From NCBI RefSeq assembly GCF_001953985.1, contig NZ_MBEI01000017.1, positions 174,363-238,362 of the forward strand: a stretch of DNA of 64,000 nucleotides, in the 5' to 3' direction. The position numbers and the translations under genes are program-made. Every line of letters starts with the position of its first letter. The first letter of the stretch is position 1. This DNA is from Mycobacterium colombiense (GTDB lineage Bacteria; Actinomycetota; Actinomycetes; Mycobacteriales; Mycobacteriaceae). Under the pieces are notes generated by a model that saw only the letters and a program-made list of their open reading frames with translations, ran no database searches and was not told the origin of the DNA. Of this stretch, positions 1-7,885 are shown piece after piece.

Positions 1-428
1 TTCAGGATCGCCAGGGAGGCGAAGGCCTGGGCGACCGTGGCCGGGTGATAGCGGTAGGTCGGACACGTCACCCCGGTGCCGAAAGAAATATGGTTGGTGC
101 CGCTGCCCACCAGCGCCAGCGTCAGCCAGGGAAACATCGCATGGCCTTCGTTGTCCTGCCATGGCTGGATGTGATCGCTGGCCCACACGTATTGGAAGCC
201 CGCCTGCTCGGCCGCCTGGGCCTGTGCGACCAGGCGATCGGTGCGGAACTGCTCGTGGGAGAGCACGAATCCGACGCCCTTGCCCGCCGGTGGTGGAGCG
301 CTGGGCTTGCCATGGTCGCCGGCCGGTTTCGCGCACCCGTCGGCCACCCCGACTGACCCGAGCATTCCCGCGCCGGCTGCCACCCGCCCGAACGCTCGCC
401 GCGAGATGCCGGTCACCCGGATCGGCAT
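1..428 (-). CDS. fgd2: F420-dependent hydroxymycolic acid dehydrogenase-like protein, 5' part (Fgd2/Rv0132c type)
   Basis: This is the N-terminal 142 residues of a luciferase-like, F420-dependent oxidoreductase; the rest lies beyond the left edge. The product starts MPIRVTGISRRAFG, a twin-arginine signal, followed by GVADGC, which resembles a lipobox, so export and lipid anchoring are likely. The mature part reads VLSHEQFRTDRLVAQAQ, ASDHIQPWQDNEGHAMFPW and FGTGVTCPTYRYHPATVAQA, which match M. tuberculosis Rv0132c as I recall it. That protein is described as oxidising hydroxymycolic acids to ketomycolates with coenzyme F420 in the cell envelope. A GTG at 416 is an alternative start. The gene is divergent from the GNAT gene. 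Confidence 0.88.
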   Translation of the reverse strand, partial: MPIRVTGISRRAFGRVAAGAGMLGSVGVADGCAKPAGDHGKPSAPPPAGKGVGFVLSHEQFRTDRLVAQAQAAEQAGFQYVWASDHIQPWQDNEGHAMFPWLTLALVGSGTNHISFGTGVTCPTYRYHPATVAQAFASLAIL

Positions 429-447
429 ACCCGTCCCACCGCCCCTC

Positions 448-468
448 ACACGCACTAGCGTGTTGCGG
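448..468 (+). promoter_or_regulatory. -10 element within an inverted repeat, leaderless promoter of the GNAT gene
   Basis: A perfect dyad ACACGC-ACTA-GCGTGT spans 448-463. Inside it TAGCGT (456-461) is a good mycobacterial -10 hexamer, with seven bases to the ATG at 469. This suggests a leaderless transcript whose promoter is covered by a possible operator. The regulator is unknown. Confidence 0.4.
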
Positions 469-1074
469 ATGACCCCGCAGGTCCGACCGGCAGTCAAAGG
501 CGACGTCCGCGCGCTGTCGCGCACGCTGGCGCGCGCGTTCTACGACGATCCGGTGATGATCTGGTTGATTCCCGATCCGGACAAGCGGACCGCGCACCTG
601 GCCCGCCTGTTCGCGACGATGACGCGCCACCACCACCTGGTCCGCGGCGGCGTGGAGGTGGCCTGCGCGGCGGCGGGGATCGGCGCTGCGGCGCTGTGGG
701 ATCCGCCCGACGAGTGGCAGGAGACGTCTCGTGCGCAGTTGGCGATGACCCCGACGTTCATCCGGGTTTTCGGCCTGCGCTCGATGCGTGGACGCGCGAT
801 TCAGGAGTTGATGAAGAGCGTGCATCCCGCCGAACCGCATTGGTATCTGGCCGTGATCGGCAGCGATCCGGACGTCCGTGGCAAGGGGTTCGGTCAGGCG
901 TTGATGAGGTCACGGCTGGATCGCTGCGATGCCGAGTACTGCCCGGCCTATCTCGAGTCGAGCAAGCCCGAAAACGTGCCCTACTACGAACGATTCGGCT
1001 TCACGGTCACCCGGGAGATCGCCCTGCCCGACGGTGGTCCGACCCTGTGGGCCATGTGGCGCCCGCCACGCTAG
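469..1074 (+). CDS. GNAT-family N-acetyltransferase (Rv0133-like)
   Basis: The 201-residue protein has the GNAT fold signature. The acetyl-CoA binding segment is VIGSDPDVRGKGFGQAL near residues 132-148, with the RGKGFG form of the R/QxxGxG/A loop. It is followed by YLESSKPENVPYYERFGF, the usual C-terminal motif. The acceptor substrate is unknown. The frame is open upstream to 241, but ATG 469 sits behind a -10 element and matches the family start; GTG 460 is the alternative. Position next to divergent fgd2 is conserved with Rv0133 of M. tuberculosis. Confidence 0.85.
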   Translation: MTPQVRPAVKGDVRALSRTLARAFYDDPVMIWLIPDPDKRTAHLARLFATMTRHHHLVRGGVEVACAAAGIGAAALWDPPDEWQETSRAQLAMTPTFIRVFGLRSMRGRAIQELMKSVHPAEPHWYLAVIGSDPDVRGKGFGQALMRSRLDRCDAEYCPAYLESSKPENVPYYERFGFTVTREIALPDGGPTLWAMWRPPR

Positions 1075-1097
1075 CGGATGGACGGAATGGCGCTCTG

Positions 1098-1127
1098 GCC
1101 CGCGTTTAACCCCCCGATGGCGCGGGC
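1098..1127 (+). terminator. Hairpin between GNAT and DUF5709 genes
   Basis: GCCCGCG (1098-1104) and CGCGGGC (1121-1127) form a 7-bp stem with a 16-base loop. There is no T tract, so it could be a terminator or a structured leader of the next gene. Confidence 0.3.
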
Positions 1128-1139
1128 AACCGTTTCGGC

Positions 1140-1493
1140 ATGAGCGATAACCCCCAGCCGGACGAGCAGGTGGATCCCGTGGACTTCCCCGAAGAGGGCG
1201 GCCCGGGTGACACCCTGAACGCGAGCGAAGGTACCGACTCGGACGAGCTGCGCAACGACGACGGCGACATCGTCGTCGACCCGCCCGAGGGCTGGAGCGA
1301 GGCCAACCGGTTCGGCGTGACGGCCAGGGAGGAGCGCGAGGGCGAATCCCTCGATTCCCGGTTGGCGGCCGAAGAGCCCGACGTCCCCGATGACATCGAG
1401 CCGGTCGACGACAAACCGCGGCGCGCCCATCGGGGCCAGATCGATGGCACCCCCGAAGACGGCGACTCGCTGTACGACGTCGTCGACGAGTAA
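1140..1493 (+). CDS. DUF5709-like acidic hypothetical protein
   Basis: A 117-residue, very acidic and probably disordered cytoplasmic protein. The segment EGWSEANRFGVTAREEREGE followed by SLDSRLAAEEPDV resembles the DUF5709 family of actinobacteria, where an ESLDxRLAxEEPDV core recurs. The N-terminal third is rich in Asp, Glu and Pro without hydrophobic stretches. No enzymatic motif is visible and the function is unknown. It stands alone between the GNAT gene and a convergent TetR gene, closed by a strong hairpin. Confidence 0.75.
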   Translation: MSDNPQPDEQVDPVDFPEEGGPGDTLNASEGTDSDELRNDDGDIVVDPPEGWSEANRFGVTAREEREGESLDSRLAAEEPDVPDDIEPVDDKPRRAHRGQIDGTPEDGDSLYDVVDE

Positions 1494-1496
1494 GTC

Positions 1497-1528
1497 AGTG
1501 CTCGGCTGTTTACTGCAGCCGACGCACT
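1497..1528. terminator. Bidirectional hairpin between convergent genes
   Basis: AGTGC-TCGGCTG (1497-1508) pairs with CAGCCGA (1516-1522), a bulged C and GCACT (1524-1528), leaving a 7-base loop. This 12-bp stem fills the 34-base gap between the DUF5709 gene and the convergent TetR gene. It may end transcription from both sides, although no T run follows. Confidence 0.55.
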
Positions 1529-2202
1529 CAGGGTGTGCTTCGCCAGCCGGCGATGCCCGTCGCGATCATCCTCAACTGCTTGACGGCGAGCCGGCGGATG
1601 TCTTCGGTCGCCTCGATGCTCTGCGAATCCTCGATGGCCTCCGCGATCACGATCATGGCGTTGACGAACAGGGTCGCCAGCACGTTGAGATCCTCGGTGG
1701 TCCACTTGTTCAGCCCGGGGAATCGCGCCAGGTCGGTGGCCAGTTCGGAGGTGATCAGCCGGATCTCGGTGCGAATGGCATACCGCAGCACCGACAGGCC
1801 GCTGTTGCGCTCGCGGCCGATGAGCCGCCAGTGTTCGCGCCGGTCGGCGACGCTGGCGACCAGGATCTCGACGGACGACTCGATCACCCGGTTGGGGTCG
1901 AGCTTGCCGGCACGGGCATCACGCAGGGTGTCGCGCAGGCTCCGGAACGACTCGTCGATCAAGACGAGGCCGAGGGCCTCCATCGATTCGAAATGCCGGT
2001 AGAACGCGGCCGGAACGATCCCGACCTGACGGGTGACCTCGCGCAGGCTCAGGCTGGAGAAGCTGCGGTCCTGCAACAGCTTGAGCGCGGCCGCGATGAT
2101 GGCCCGACGGGTCGCCTCCTTGCGCTCCTCACGCGACTGGCTTTCGCGCGAGCGCTCGCGACCCGAGCCGCGCCCGCGTGAGCTAGGAGTACGGCTGTTC
2201 AC
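1528..2202 (-). CDS. TetR-family regulator, FabR-like, divergent from desaturase operon
   Basis: The 224-residue product has a TetR helix-turn-helix near residues 30-75. LSLREVTRQVGIVPAAFYRH and the following MEALGLVLIDESF strongly resemble FabR, the enterobacterial repressor of unsaturated fatty acid synthesis. An Arg/Ser-rich tail (SRGRGSGRERSRESQSREER) precedes the domain. It is divergent from a reductase-desaturase pair, so I infer that it senses long-chain acyl-CoA and controls desaturation. The GTG start at 2202 follows TAGGGT by seven bases, suggesting a leaderless message, and lies inside a perfect palindrome (2197-2211). A TTG or ATG further upstream would overlap the divergent gene. 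Confidence 0.85.
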   Translation of the reverse strand: MNSRTPSSRGRGSGRERSRESQSREERKEATRRAIIAAALKLLQDRSFSSLSLREVTRQVGIVPAAFYRHFESMEALGLVLIDESFRSLRDTLRDARAGKLDPNRVIESSVEILVASVADRREHWRLIGRERNSGLSVLRYAIRTEIRLITSELATDLARFPGLNKWTTEDLNVLATLFVNAMIVIAEAIEDSQSIEATEDIRRLAVKQLRMIATGIAGWRSTP

Positions 2203-2211
2203 TGTGTGAAC
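2197..2211. promoter_or_regulatory. Operator-like palindrome over TetR start codon
   Basis: GTTCAC-TGT-GTGAAC is a perfect 6-3-6 dyad. It covers the GTG start of the TetR gene and sits directly downstream of its -10 hexamer TAGGGT, as expected for autorepression. A related near-palindrome covers the start of the divergent reductase gene. Confidence 0.5.
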
Positions 2212-2236
2212 CCTACCACAGCCAGGCAGTAAACCC

Positions 2237-2280
2237 TTGACGGCACGTGCGTTGCGGTCGCACGGTGTACATATGTTCAC
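2237..2280 (+). promoter_or_regulatory. Promoter and second operator-like palindrome at reductase start
   Basis: TTGACG (2237-2242), 18 bases and CACGGT (2261-2266) form a candidate promoter that places transcription start near ATG 2273. GTGTACATATGTTCAC (2265-2280) is palindromic except for one central-flank pair, is centred on that ATG and shares GTTCAC with the site at 2197. Confidence 0.4.
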
Positions 2281-3376
2281 TCAAACCGCTCAAGCTTCTG
2301 GCCGAGTCCTCGCGCGGACCTTTCGGCAGCGCGTGTTGGGTTCAGAGCTCTTAGACCTGCTGACCGGTCCGCACGGCGTCGACCGCTACACCGAACTGGT
2401 GGCGCCTACCTGGACGCTGGGCGAAGCCCGCGCCAAAGTGACCGACGTGCGGCGGAGCACCCCGCGCAGTGTCACCCTGACCCTGACCCCCAACGACACC
2501 TTCCTCTCCGCCCACAGCCTGAAGGCCGGCCAGTACGTCAACCTCACCGTCGAGATCGACGGCCGCCGGCACACCCGCTGCTATTCGCCCGCCAATGCCG
2601 AAGGGACGGCCGGTCTCGAGTTGACCATCGGCCGGCACGAGGGCGGCCTGGTCTCGAACTATCTGTACGAACACGCCCGCCCCGGCATGGTGGTCGGTCT
2701 GGCGGGCATCGGCGGCGACTTCACGTTACCGGCGCGTGGACCACAAAGCCCGCAGCGCATCCTCTTCGTTTCCGGGGGTAGCGGTATCACCCCCGTGCTG
2801 GCGATGGCGCGCACCCTGGTCGCCCAGGGCCATCCGGGCGAGATCGCATTCATCCACTACGCCCGCACACCCGCCGAGGCGTGCTACCGCAACGAGCTGG
2901 CCGCGATGGCCCCGGTGCGGGTGCTGCACGGCTATACCCGATCCGACTACGGCGACCTCGCCGGGCGGTTCGGCCCGGAGCACCTGGCCGCCGCCATGCC
3001 GTCACCCGATGCGGTATTCGTCTGCGGGCCAACGCCTCTGGTCGAGGCCGTGCAAAAGCACTGCGACAACGTGTACACCGAGAGCTTCGTGCCGCCGGTC
3101 TTCGATGCGCCGGCGAATCCGGCGGGCGGACGAGTGACGTTCGCCGACAGCGGGGTTGACATCGTCGACGACGGACGGTCCCTGCTGGAGCAGGCCGAAT
3201 CGGCGGGCCTGACGCCCGAGAACGGATGCCGGATGGGCATCTGCCACACCTGCACGCGCCGCAAAACCGCCGGCACCGTGCGCAACCTGGTCACCGGCGC
3301 GGTCTCGACCGCTCCCGACGAGGACGTGCAGATCTGCGTGTCCGTTCCGGTCGGTGACGTGGACCTGTCGCTGTAA
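2273..3376 (+). CDS. Ferredoxin reductase-like electron-transfer partner of desaturase (Rv3230c type)
   Basis: A 367-residue, three-part flavoprotein. The FAD domain carries RCYSPAN near residue 101. The NAD(P)H domain carries VSGGSGITPVLAMA near residue 165 and CGPTPLVEA. The C-terminal plant-type 2Fe-2S domain has CRMGICHTC plus a distal Cys (QICVS). In M. tuberculosis Rv3230c passes electrons from NADPH to the membrane stearoyl-CoA desaturase DesA3. The desaturase gene follows 39 bases downstream, so the same job is inferred here. ATG 2273 is preferred because the upstream TTG at 2237 overlaps the apparent -35 box. Confidence 0.9.
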   Translation: MFTQTAQASGRVLARTFRQRVLGSELLDLLTGPHGVDRYTELVAPTWTLGEARAKVTDVRRSTPRSVTLTLTPNDTFLSAHSLKAGQYVNLTVEIDGRRHTRCYSPANAEGTAGLELTIGRHEGGLVSNYLYEHARPGMVVGLAGIGGDFTLPARGPQSPQRILFVSGGSGITPVLAMARTLVAQGHPGEIAFIHYARTPAEACYRNELAAMAPVRVLHGYTRSDYGDLAGRFGPEHLAAAMPSPDAVFVCGPTPLVEAVQKHCDNVYTESFVPPVFDAPANPAGGRVTFADSGVDIVDDGRSLLEQAESAGLTPENGCRMGICHTCTRRKTAGTVRNLVTGAVSTAPDEDVQICVSVPVGDVDLSL

Positions 3377-3415
3377 ACGGCGCTCACATCCCAGAAAAGA
3401 CTTGGAGGACAAGCA

Positions 3416-4531
3416 ATGCCGAACGACAAGATCACCCTGACACCCGAACAGGCCGACGCATTCGGCCGTGAACTCGACGCCATCAAGGAACGCGTGATGG
3501 CCCAACTCGGCGAACAGGACGCCGACTACATCCGCCGCGTCATCAAGACGCAGCGTGCGCTGGAAGTCGGTGGCCGGGCGCTGTTGTTCGCCGGGTTCCT
3601 GCCGCCGGCGTGGCTGGCCGGCACCGCGATGCTGGGTGTGTCGAAGATCCTGGACAACATGGAGATCGGCCACAACATCATGCACGGCCAGTACGACTGG
3701 ATGCGCGACCCGGCCATCTCCGGACGCACCTTCGAGTGGGACACGGCGTGCCCGGCCGATCAATGGCGGCACTCGCACAACTACATGCACCACACCCACA
3801 CCAACATCGTGGGCATGGACCGCGACATCGGCTACGGAATCCTGCGGATGAGCGAGGACCAGCGCTGGCAGCCATACTTTCTCGGCAACCCGGTCTACGC
3901 CTTCCTGCTGATGGTGTTGTTTCAGTACGGCGTCGCACTGCACGAGCTGGAAACCGAGCGCATCCGCTCCGGTGAGATCCGGCTCGAGGACAAGCGCGAA
4001 GTCCTCCGGGCCATCTGGAAGAAGACCCGTCGCCAGACCCTCAAGGACTACGTCGCGTTCCCGCTGCTGGCCGGGCCCGTCGCGCCGTTCGTCTTCACCG
4101 GTAACCTCACCGCCAACCTGATGCGCAACGTGTGGTCGTACATGATCATCTTCTGCGGCCACTTCCCGGACGGCACACAGGAATTCACCGTCGAGGAGAC
4201 CAAGGACGAGTCGCGCGGCATGTGGTACTTCCGCCAGGTGCTCGGCTCGGCAAACCTCACCGGCGGCAGGCTGTTTCACCTGCTCTCCGGCAACCTGTCG
4301 CACCAGATCGAGCACCACCTGTTCCCGGACATGCCGGCCCGCCGGTACTCCGAGATCGCGGGCGAGGTTCAGGAGATCTGCGAACGCTACGGCATCCCGT
4401 ACAACCGCGGTCCGCTGCTGCGCCAGTTCGGCACCGTCGTCCGCAAGATCGTCCGGCTGACCTTCCCGGACTCCTGGGTGCAGAAGGCCGCCGCCGAGAA
4501 GTCGCCCGAGCCCGAGCCGATCGCCGCGTAA
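3416..4531 (+). CDS. desA3: Membrane fatty acid (acyl-CoA) desaturase, DesA3-like
   Basis: A 371-residue di-iron membrane desaturase. The three histidine clusters are present: GHNIMHG near residue 85, HSHNYMHHTH near 120 and QIEHH near 300. Hydrophobic segments around residues 57-75 and 160-175 fit a membrane enzyme. The family introduces a cis double bond into stearoyl-CoA, giving oleate for phospholipids. A good ribosome site (TTGGAGGA) precedes the ATG. The product is shorter than M. tuberculosis DesA3 (about 427 residues as I recall), so it may be a paralogue. It is co-transcribed with its reductase and probably controlled by the FabR-like TetR. Confidence 0.88.
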   Translation: MPNDKITLTPEQADAFGRELDAIKERVMAQLGEQDADYIRRVIKTQRALEVGGRALLFAGFLPPAWLAGTAMLGVSKILDNMEIGHNIMHGQYDWMRDPAISGRTFEWDTACPADQWRHSHNYMHHTHTNIVGMDRDIGYGILRMSEDQRWQPYFLGNPVYAFLLMVLFQYGVALHELETERIRSGEIRLEDKREVLRAIWKKTRRQTLKDYVAFPLLAGPVAPFVFTGNLTANLMRNVWSYMIIFCGHFPDGTQEFTVEETKDESRGMWYFRQVLGSANLTGGRLFHLLSGNLSHQIEHHLFPDMPARRYSEIAGEVQEICERYGIPYNRGPLLRQFGTVVRKIVRLTFPDSWVQKAAAEKSPEPEPIAA

Positions 4532-4574
4532 ATCCACGTGGTCGGGCATTGCCTCGCGCTGGGACAGGGGGACA

Positions 4575-5099
4575 ATGAGGTCCGTGGAATGGACCGGCGC
4601 GCGCTATGCGGATACCCCGACAGTGGAAGCTTCGACGTGGATCGACGCCGATCCGGCCCGGGTCTGGAGCCTGGTATCCGATATCGCGCTGATGCCCGCG
4701 TTCAGCAGCGAGCTGAAGGCCGTGGAATGGGCGGAGGGATCGAACGGCCCAGGGGTCGGCGCGCGCTTCATCGGACACAACGAGCATGAGGCGTTCGGGC
4801 AGTGGAGCAGCACCTCGCAGATCGTCGCCTGCGACCAGCCGCACGAGTTCGCCTGGGCCGTCGGCGAACCCGACGATCCCGCGGCCAAGTGGCGATTCCG
4901 GCTGGCCCCCCGCGACGGCGGCACCGTCCTGAACTACTGGATGCAGATGGGGCCGGGACGCTCGGGCCTGTCGGTGGCCATCGAGTCGATGCCCGACAAG
5001 GAGCAGAAGATTGTGTTCGTGCGGTTGCGCGAGTTCGAGGGCGCGATCGGAAAGACCTTGGCGGCGATCAAACGGCTGGCCGAACACGGAGTGCATTGA
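4575..5099 (+). CDS. SRPBCC family (polyketide cyclase/START-like) protein
   Basis: A 174-residue single-domain protein. It opens with the typical strand VEASTWIDADPARVWSLVSD and carries GVGARFIGHNE and an FAWAVGEPDDPAAKWRFRL strand, both usual in SRPBCC proteins. It ends with a long C-terminal helix that closes the hydrophobic cavity. A cytoplasmic ligand-binding role is inferred and the ligand is unknown. Its TGA overlaps the ATG of the next gene by one base, so the pair is translationally coupled to an F420 oxidoreductase. Confidence 0.82.
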   Translation: MRSVEWTGARYADTPTVEASTWIDADPARVWSLVSDIALMPAFSSELKAVEWAEGSNGPGVGARFIGHNEHEAFGQWSSTSQIVACDQPHEFAWAVGEPDDPAAKWRFRLAPRDGGTVLNYWMQMGPGRSGLSVAIESMPDKEQKIVFVRLREFEGAIGKTLAAIKRLAEHGVH

Positions 5100-6148
5100 T
5101 GCGGACGGCCACGACGGTCGAGCTGTCCGGTGCCGGGAGCGAGGCCGCTGAGGTCGTGGCGTTGGCCGTCGAGGCGGAGAAGCTGGGTCTCGATGTCTGC
5201 TGGGTGGCCGAGGCGTGGGGCGCGGATGCGCCGTCGGCGCTGGGCTACCTGGCGGCCCGCACCGAGCGGATGCTGCTGGGTTCCGGCGTGCTGCAGGTCG
5301 GCACCCGCTCGCCGGTGATGGTCGCCCAGACCGCGATCACGCTGTCCAACCTGTCGAACGGGCGATTCCTGCTCGGGTTGGGTGCCTCGGGCCCGCAGGT
5401 GATCGAGGGCCTGCACGGCGCCTCGTTCCGCCGGCCGTTGGCGCGCATCTCGGAGACGATCGACGTTGTGCGGCAGGCATTTGCGGGCGGGAAAATCGCT
5501 TATGCCGGAAAGGAATTCGAGATCCCCCAACCCGGGGGCGAGGCGGTGCCGATGCGGTTGTCGAACCGCCCCGAGCACCCTATTCCGGTGTACCTGGCCG
5601 CCCTGTCACCGGCTATGCTGCGGTTGACCGGACGGGTCGCCGACGGCTGGCTGGGCACCAGCTTTGTCCCCGAGGGCGCCGGCGACGCCTACTTCTCGCA
5701 CCTCGACGACGGGCTGGCGGCCGCGAACCGTACCCGAGCCGACATCGACATCTGTCAGGGTGCCGAAGTCGCCTTTGCCGCAGACGAAGACGAGCTGCGG
5801 GGCATGGTCGCGGGCCGCAAGAAGGAGCTGGCCTTCAGCCTCGGCGGGATGGGATCGTCGAGCACGAATTTCTACAACCGGGCCTACAGCCGGCAGGGCT
5901 GGGCGGACGTTGCCGCCGCGGTGCGCGAGCGCTGGCAGCGCGGCGACCGGGACGGGGCGGCCGGCCTGGTGACCGACGAGATGGTGCTGGCCACCACGCT
6001 CATCGGGACCGAGGAGATGGTCTCCGCGCGCCTTGCGGTGTGGCGCGACGCTGGCGTGAACACCGTGCGGTTGTATCCCGCGGGCGACACGCTGGACGCC
6101 AAGCTGGAGACGCTGGGCCGGGCGATCGAACTGGTCCGCGAGGCCTAG
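5099..6148 (+). CDS. LLM-class F420-dependent oxidoreductase
   Basis: A 349-residue luciferase-like TIM-barrel protein. Recognisable parts are CWVAEAWGADAPSALGYLA, LLGSGVLQVGTRSPVMVAQT, LSNLSNGRFLLGLGASG and RVADGWLGTSFVPEGA, which form the cofactor site of the F420 branch. The coenzyme is probably F420, used for hydride transfer to an unknown substrate. Its start codon overlaps the previous stop (TGATG), which supports ATG 5099. A hairpin that includes the TAG stop closes the unit. Confidence 0.88.
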   Translation: MRTATTVELSGAGSEAAEVVALAVEAEKLGLDVCWVAEAWGADAPSALGYLAARTERMLLGSGVLQVGTRSPVMVAQTAITLSNLSNGRFLLGLGASGPQVIEGLHGASFRRPLARISETIDVVRQAFAGGKIAYAGKEFEIPQPGGEAVPMRLSNRPEHPIPVYLAALSPAMLRLTGRVADGWLGTSFVPEGAGDAYFSHLDDGLAAANRTRADIDICQGAEVAFAADEDELRGMVAGRKKELAFSLGGMGSSSTNFYNRAYSRQGWADVAAAVRERWQRGDRDGAAGLVTDEMVLATTLIGTEEMVSARLAVWRDAGVNTVRLYPAGDTLDAKLETLGRAIELVREA

Positions 6149-6165
6149 CGACAAAGGGTCGCTAG
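6145..6165 (+). terminator. Terminator hairpin after F420 oxidoreductase gene
   Basis: CTAGCGAC-AAAGG-GTCGCTAG is a perfect 8-bp stem with a 5-base loop. It contains the stop codon of the upstream gene. No T tract follows, as is common in mycobacteria. Confidence 0.6.
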
Positions 6166-6221
6166 TGCACAGATCCGCACCACCTGCGAGTCGAGCCCGC
6201 AGGTCAGCCCTACCGACCGCC

Positions 6222-6299
6222 AAGGCCACGACAGTGATAAAGGTCGTGTTATCGGCCTTGACCGATAGCATCGGGTTATGCTAACGAAATTAGCTATGC
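6222..6299. repeat. Cluster of stacked inverted repeats in a convergent gap
   Basis: This stretch is poorer in GC than its surroundings and holds three dyads. AAGGCC/GGCCTT lie at 6222-6227 and 6254-6259. TATCGG-N6-CCGATA spans 6250-6267. GCTAA-CGAAA-TTAGC spans 6280-6294. Such dyads usually flank promoters, yet both neighbouring genes end here. No reading frame of interest was found. Confidence 0.45.
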
Positions 6300-6325
6300 C
6301 CCAATGTGTTTCGGTTTCGATAGGA

Positions 6326-6350
6326 CGCCAAGTAACCTAGTTGCTTGGCG
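6326..6350 (-). terminator. Terminator hairpin of the 13E12-type gene
   Basis: CGCCAAG (6326-6332) and CTTGGCG (6344-6350) form a stem that extends inward by a G-T and two A-T pairs over a CCTAG loop. It spans the stop codon of the minus-strand gene. Confidence 0.5.
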
Positions 6351-7590
6351 GTGGTGGTTGGGGTTGGAAGGGTGTGTACCACCACCAGTCGGCGCGTTCG
6401 CCGGTGGGTCCCGGGCAGGGCGCCACCGCGGGCGGGGGTTGCGTTGGTGGGCGCGCCAGCGATCCCGGGTTCAGTGATCGGCCCGCGGTGTCGGTGACGA
6501 TGAGTGCGTGGGCGGGTCCGGTGATGGTGATGACGCCCCGGTGGTGGCACCGGTGATGGTAGGGACAGAGGAGCACCAGGTTGGCCAACTCGGTGGGGCC
6601 GCCGTCTTCCCAGTGCTGGATGTGGTGGGCGTGCAGACCACGGGTGGCGCCACAGCCGGGCACGGCGCAGGTGCGGTCGCGATGCTCCAGCGCGCGGCGA
6701 AGCCGCCGGTCGATAAGCCGGGTCGCGCGTCCGGCGCCGATGACCTGGCCGTGGCGTTCGAACCAGACTTCACAGGTGGCATCACAGGTCAGGTACCGGC
6801 GTTCGGTGTCGGACAGCAGCGGACCCAGATGCAGGGCGGCAGCGCGCTGCTCGACGTCGAGGTGCACCACCACGGTGGTGTGCTGCCCGTGCGGGCGGCG
6901 GGCCGCCTCGGCGTCCCAGCCGGCCTCGACTAGACGCATGAACGCCTCGGCGGTGCCCGGAAACGGCGGGCGCTGATCTGACGTGCCCGCACCATTGCCG
7001 TGGTCGTGTTTCCATTCGGCGATCAGCGCATCACGATGAGAGGCCAAGGCGGCGTCGAACTTCGCGGCGTCATGATGGGCAAGGGTGATCCGGTAGCAGC
7101 TGCCCTGCTCATTGGTGGTCGTGGTGAAAGTGCGCTCGGGCTCGGGCTCGGGCCGGGGTTCGGGTTCGGGTCGCGGTTCCAACTTGACCGCGGTGCGCAG
7201 CTGAGTGACCGTGGCGACCCGCGCCAACTGCGCGTAGTGCTCATCAGAACCCTCCCCGGCCCGCGCCGCGATCACGCCGACCTGATCGGCCGACAGCCGG
7301 CCCTCGCGCATGCCCTGAACGCAGCGTGGGAACTCCTCGAGCCGGCTCGCGATGGTGGCGATCGTGTGGGCGTTGGCCGGCGAGCAGCCGGTCTTCCAGG
7401 CCACCAACGCCGGCACCGACCGCGCGCCGGTGACACCGCACAATTCGTCGCGATCGATCTCGGCCACGATCTCCACCATGCGCCCATCAATCGCATTGCG
7501 CTGACCGCTCAACTCCGCCAACTCCTCGAACAACACCTCAAGACGCTCGGCGGGACTCCCCACGGCGGGAGGTGACGCAGTTAAGGACAT
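6337..7590 (-). CDS. 13E12 repeat family protein: DUF222 plus HNH nuclease domain
   Basis: A 417-residue protein. The N-terminal DUF222 region includes RLEVLFEELAELSGQRNAID, SVPALVAWKTGCSPANA and REGRLSADQVGVIAA. A Pro-Glu/Arg linker around residues 140-155 follows. The C-terminal HNH motif is CAVPGCGATRGLHAHHIQHW, then LANLVLLCPYHHRCHHRG. In M. tuberculosis this family occurs in many copies, some associated with REP13E12 elements that act as phage integration sites. Nuclease function is likely but unproven. ATG 7590 begins the conserved part; a longer frame to 7671 lacks support. No flanking element ends were recognised. Confidence 0.85.
   Translation of the reverse strand: MSLTASPPAVGSPAERLEVLFEELAELSGQRNAIDGRMVEIVAEIDRDELCGVTGARSVPALVAWKTGCSPANAHTIATIASRLEEFPRCVQGMREGRLSADQVGVIAARAGEGSDEHYAQLARVATVTQLRTAVKLEPRPEPEPRPEPEPERTFTTTTNEQGSCYRITLAHHDAAKFDAALASHRDALIAEWKHDHGNGAGTSDQRPPFPGTAEAFMRLVEAGWDAEAARRPHGQHTTVVVHLDVEQRAAALHLGPLLSDTERRYLTCDATCEVWFERHGQVIGAGRATRLIDRRLRRALEHRDRTCAVPGCGATRGLHAHHIQHWEDGGPTELANLVLLCPYHHRCHHRGVITITGPAHALIVTDTAGRSLNPGSLARPPTQPPPAVAPCPGPTGERADWWWYTPFQPQPPPPSN
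7135..7180. repeat. Short tandem repeat coding Pro-Glu/Pro-Arg linker
   Basis: Repeats of a CGGGCT/CGGGTT-like hexamer on the plus strand encode EPRPEPEPRPEPEPE in the 13E12-type protein. The tract links the DUF222 and HNH parts and is likely to vary in length between strains. Confidence 0.6.
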
Positions 7591-7885
7591 AACCTCAGCA
7601 TTGCAGCCGGGTACGACAAATCTCGGCGGCCCGATCCGCGCCGGGGTGTGATCCATCAGCACGGCGCACATTGGCCGCCAGGGCAGCCCCGCCGTCCAAA
7701 ATTAGTGCCCAGATCCCAGCAGCCCAAAACCGAAGAACAAGAGGTTGACCCGCTGCGAATACCGCGGGCCCCGAATCGTGAGCCAACAACCGCATGGTCT
7801 GCATAGCCCTAGCGACCCCTTGGTTGTTGCCAGTGGCGATCACGAGGGCGGCATTGCCGGGCGACGCGGGTCGCCACCGCCGAAC
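7591..7885. other. Intergenic stretch without a supported gene
   Basis: The region separates two minus-strand genes. It should hold the promoter of the 13E12-type gene, and GCTGAGGTT just before its ATG may act as ribosome site. I see no protein of plausible composition, RNA gene or repeat in it. Confidence 0.5.

Noticed and set aside
3002..4549. Long open frame of 515 codons on the minus strand
   Set aside because: It is antisense to the reductase and desaturase genes. Its product is His-, Val- and Asp-rich without domains, a usual shadow of GC-rich coding DNA.
7135..7180. CRISPR-like or VNTR array
   Set aside because: The repeat units are about six bases without spacers and encode the Pro-Glu/Arg linker of a real protein.
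6337..7590. Insertion sequence or prophage remnant around the 13E12-type gene
   Set aside because: No terminal inverted repeats, target duplications, integrase or attachment core could be recognised; only the HNH gene itself is supported.
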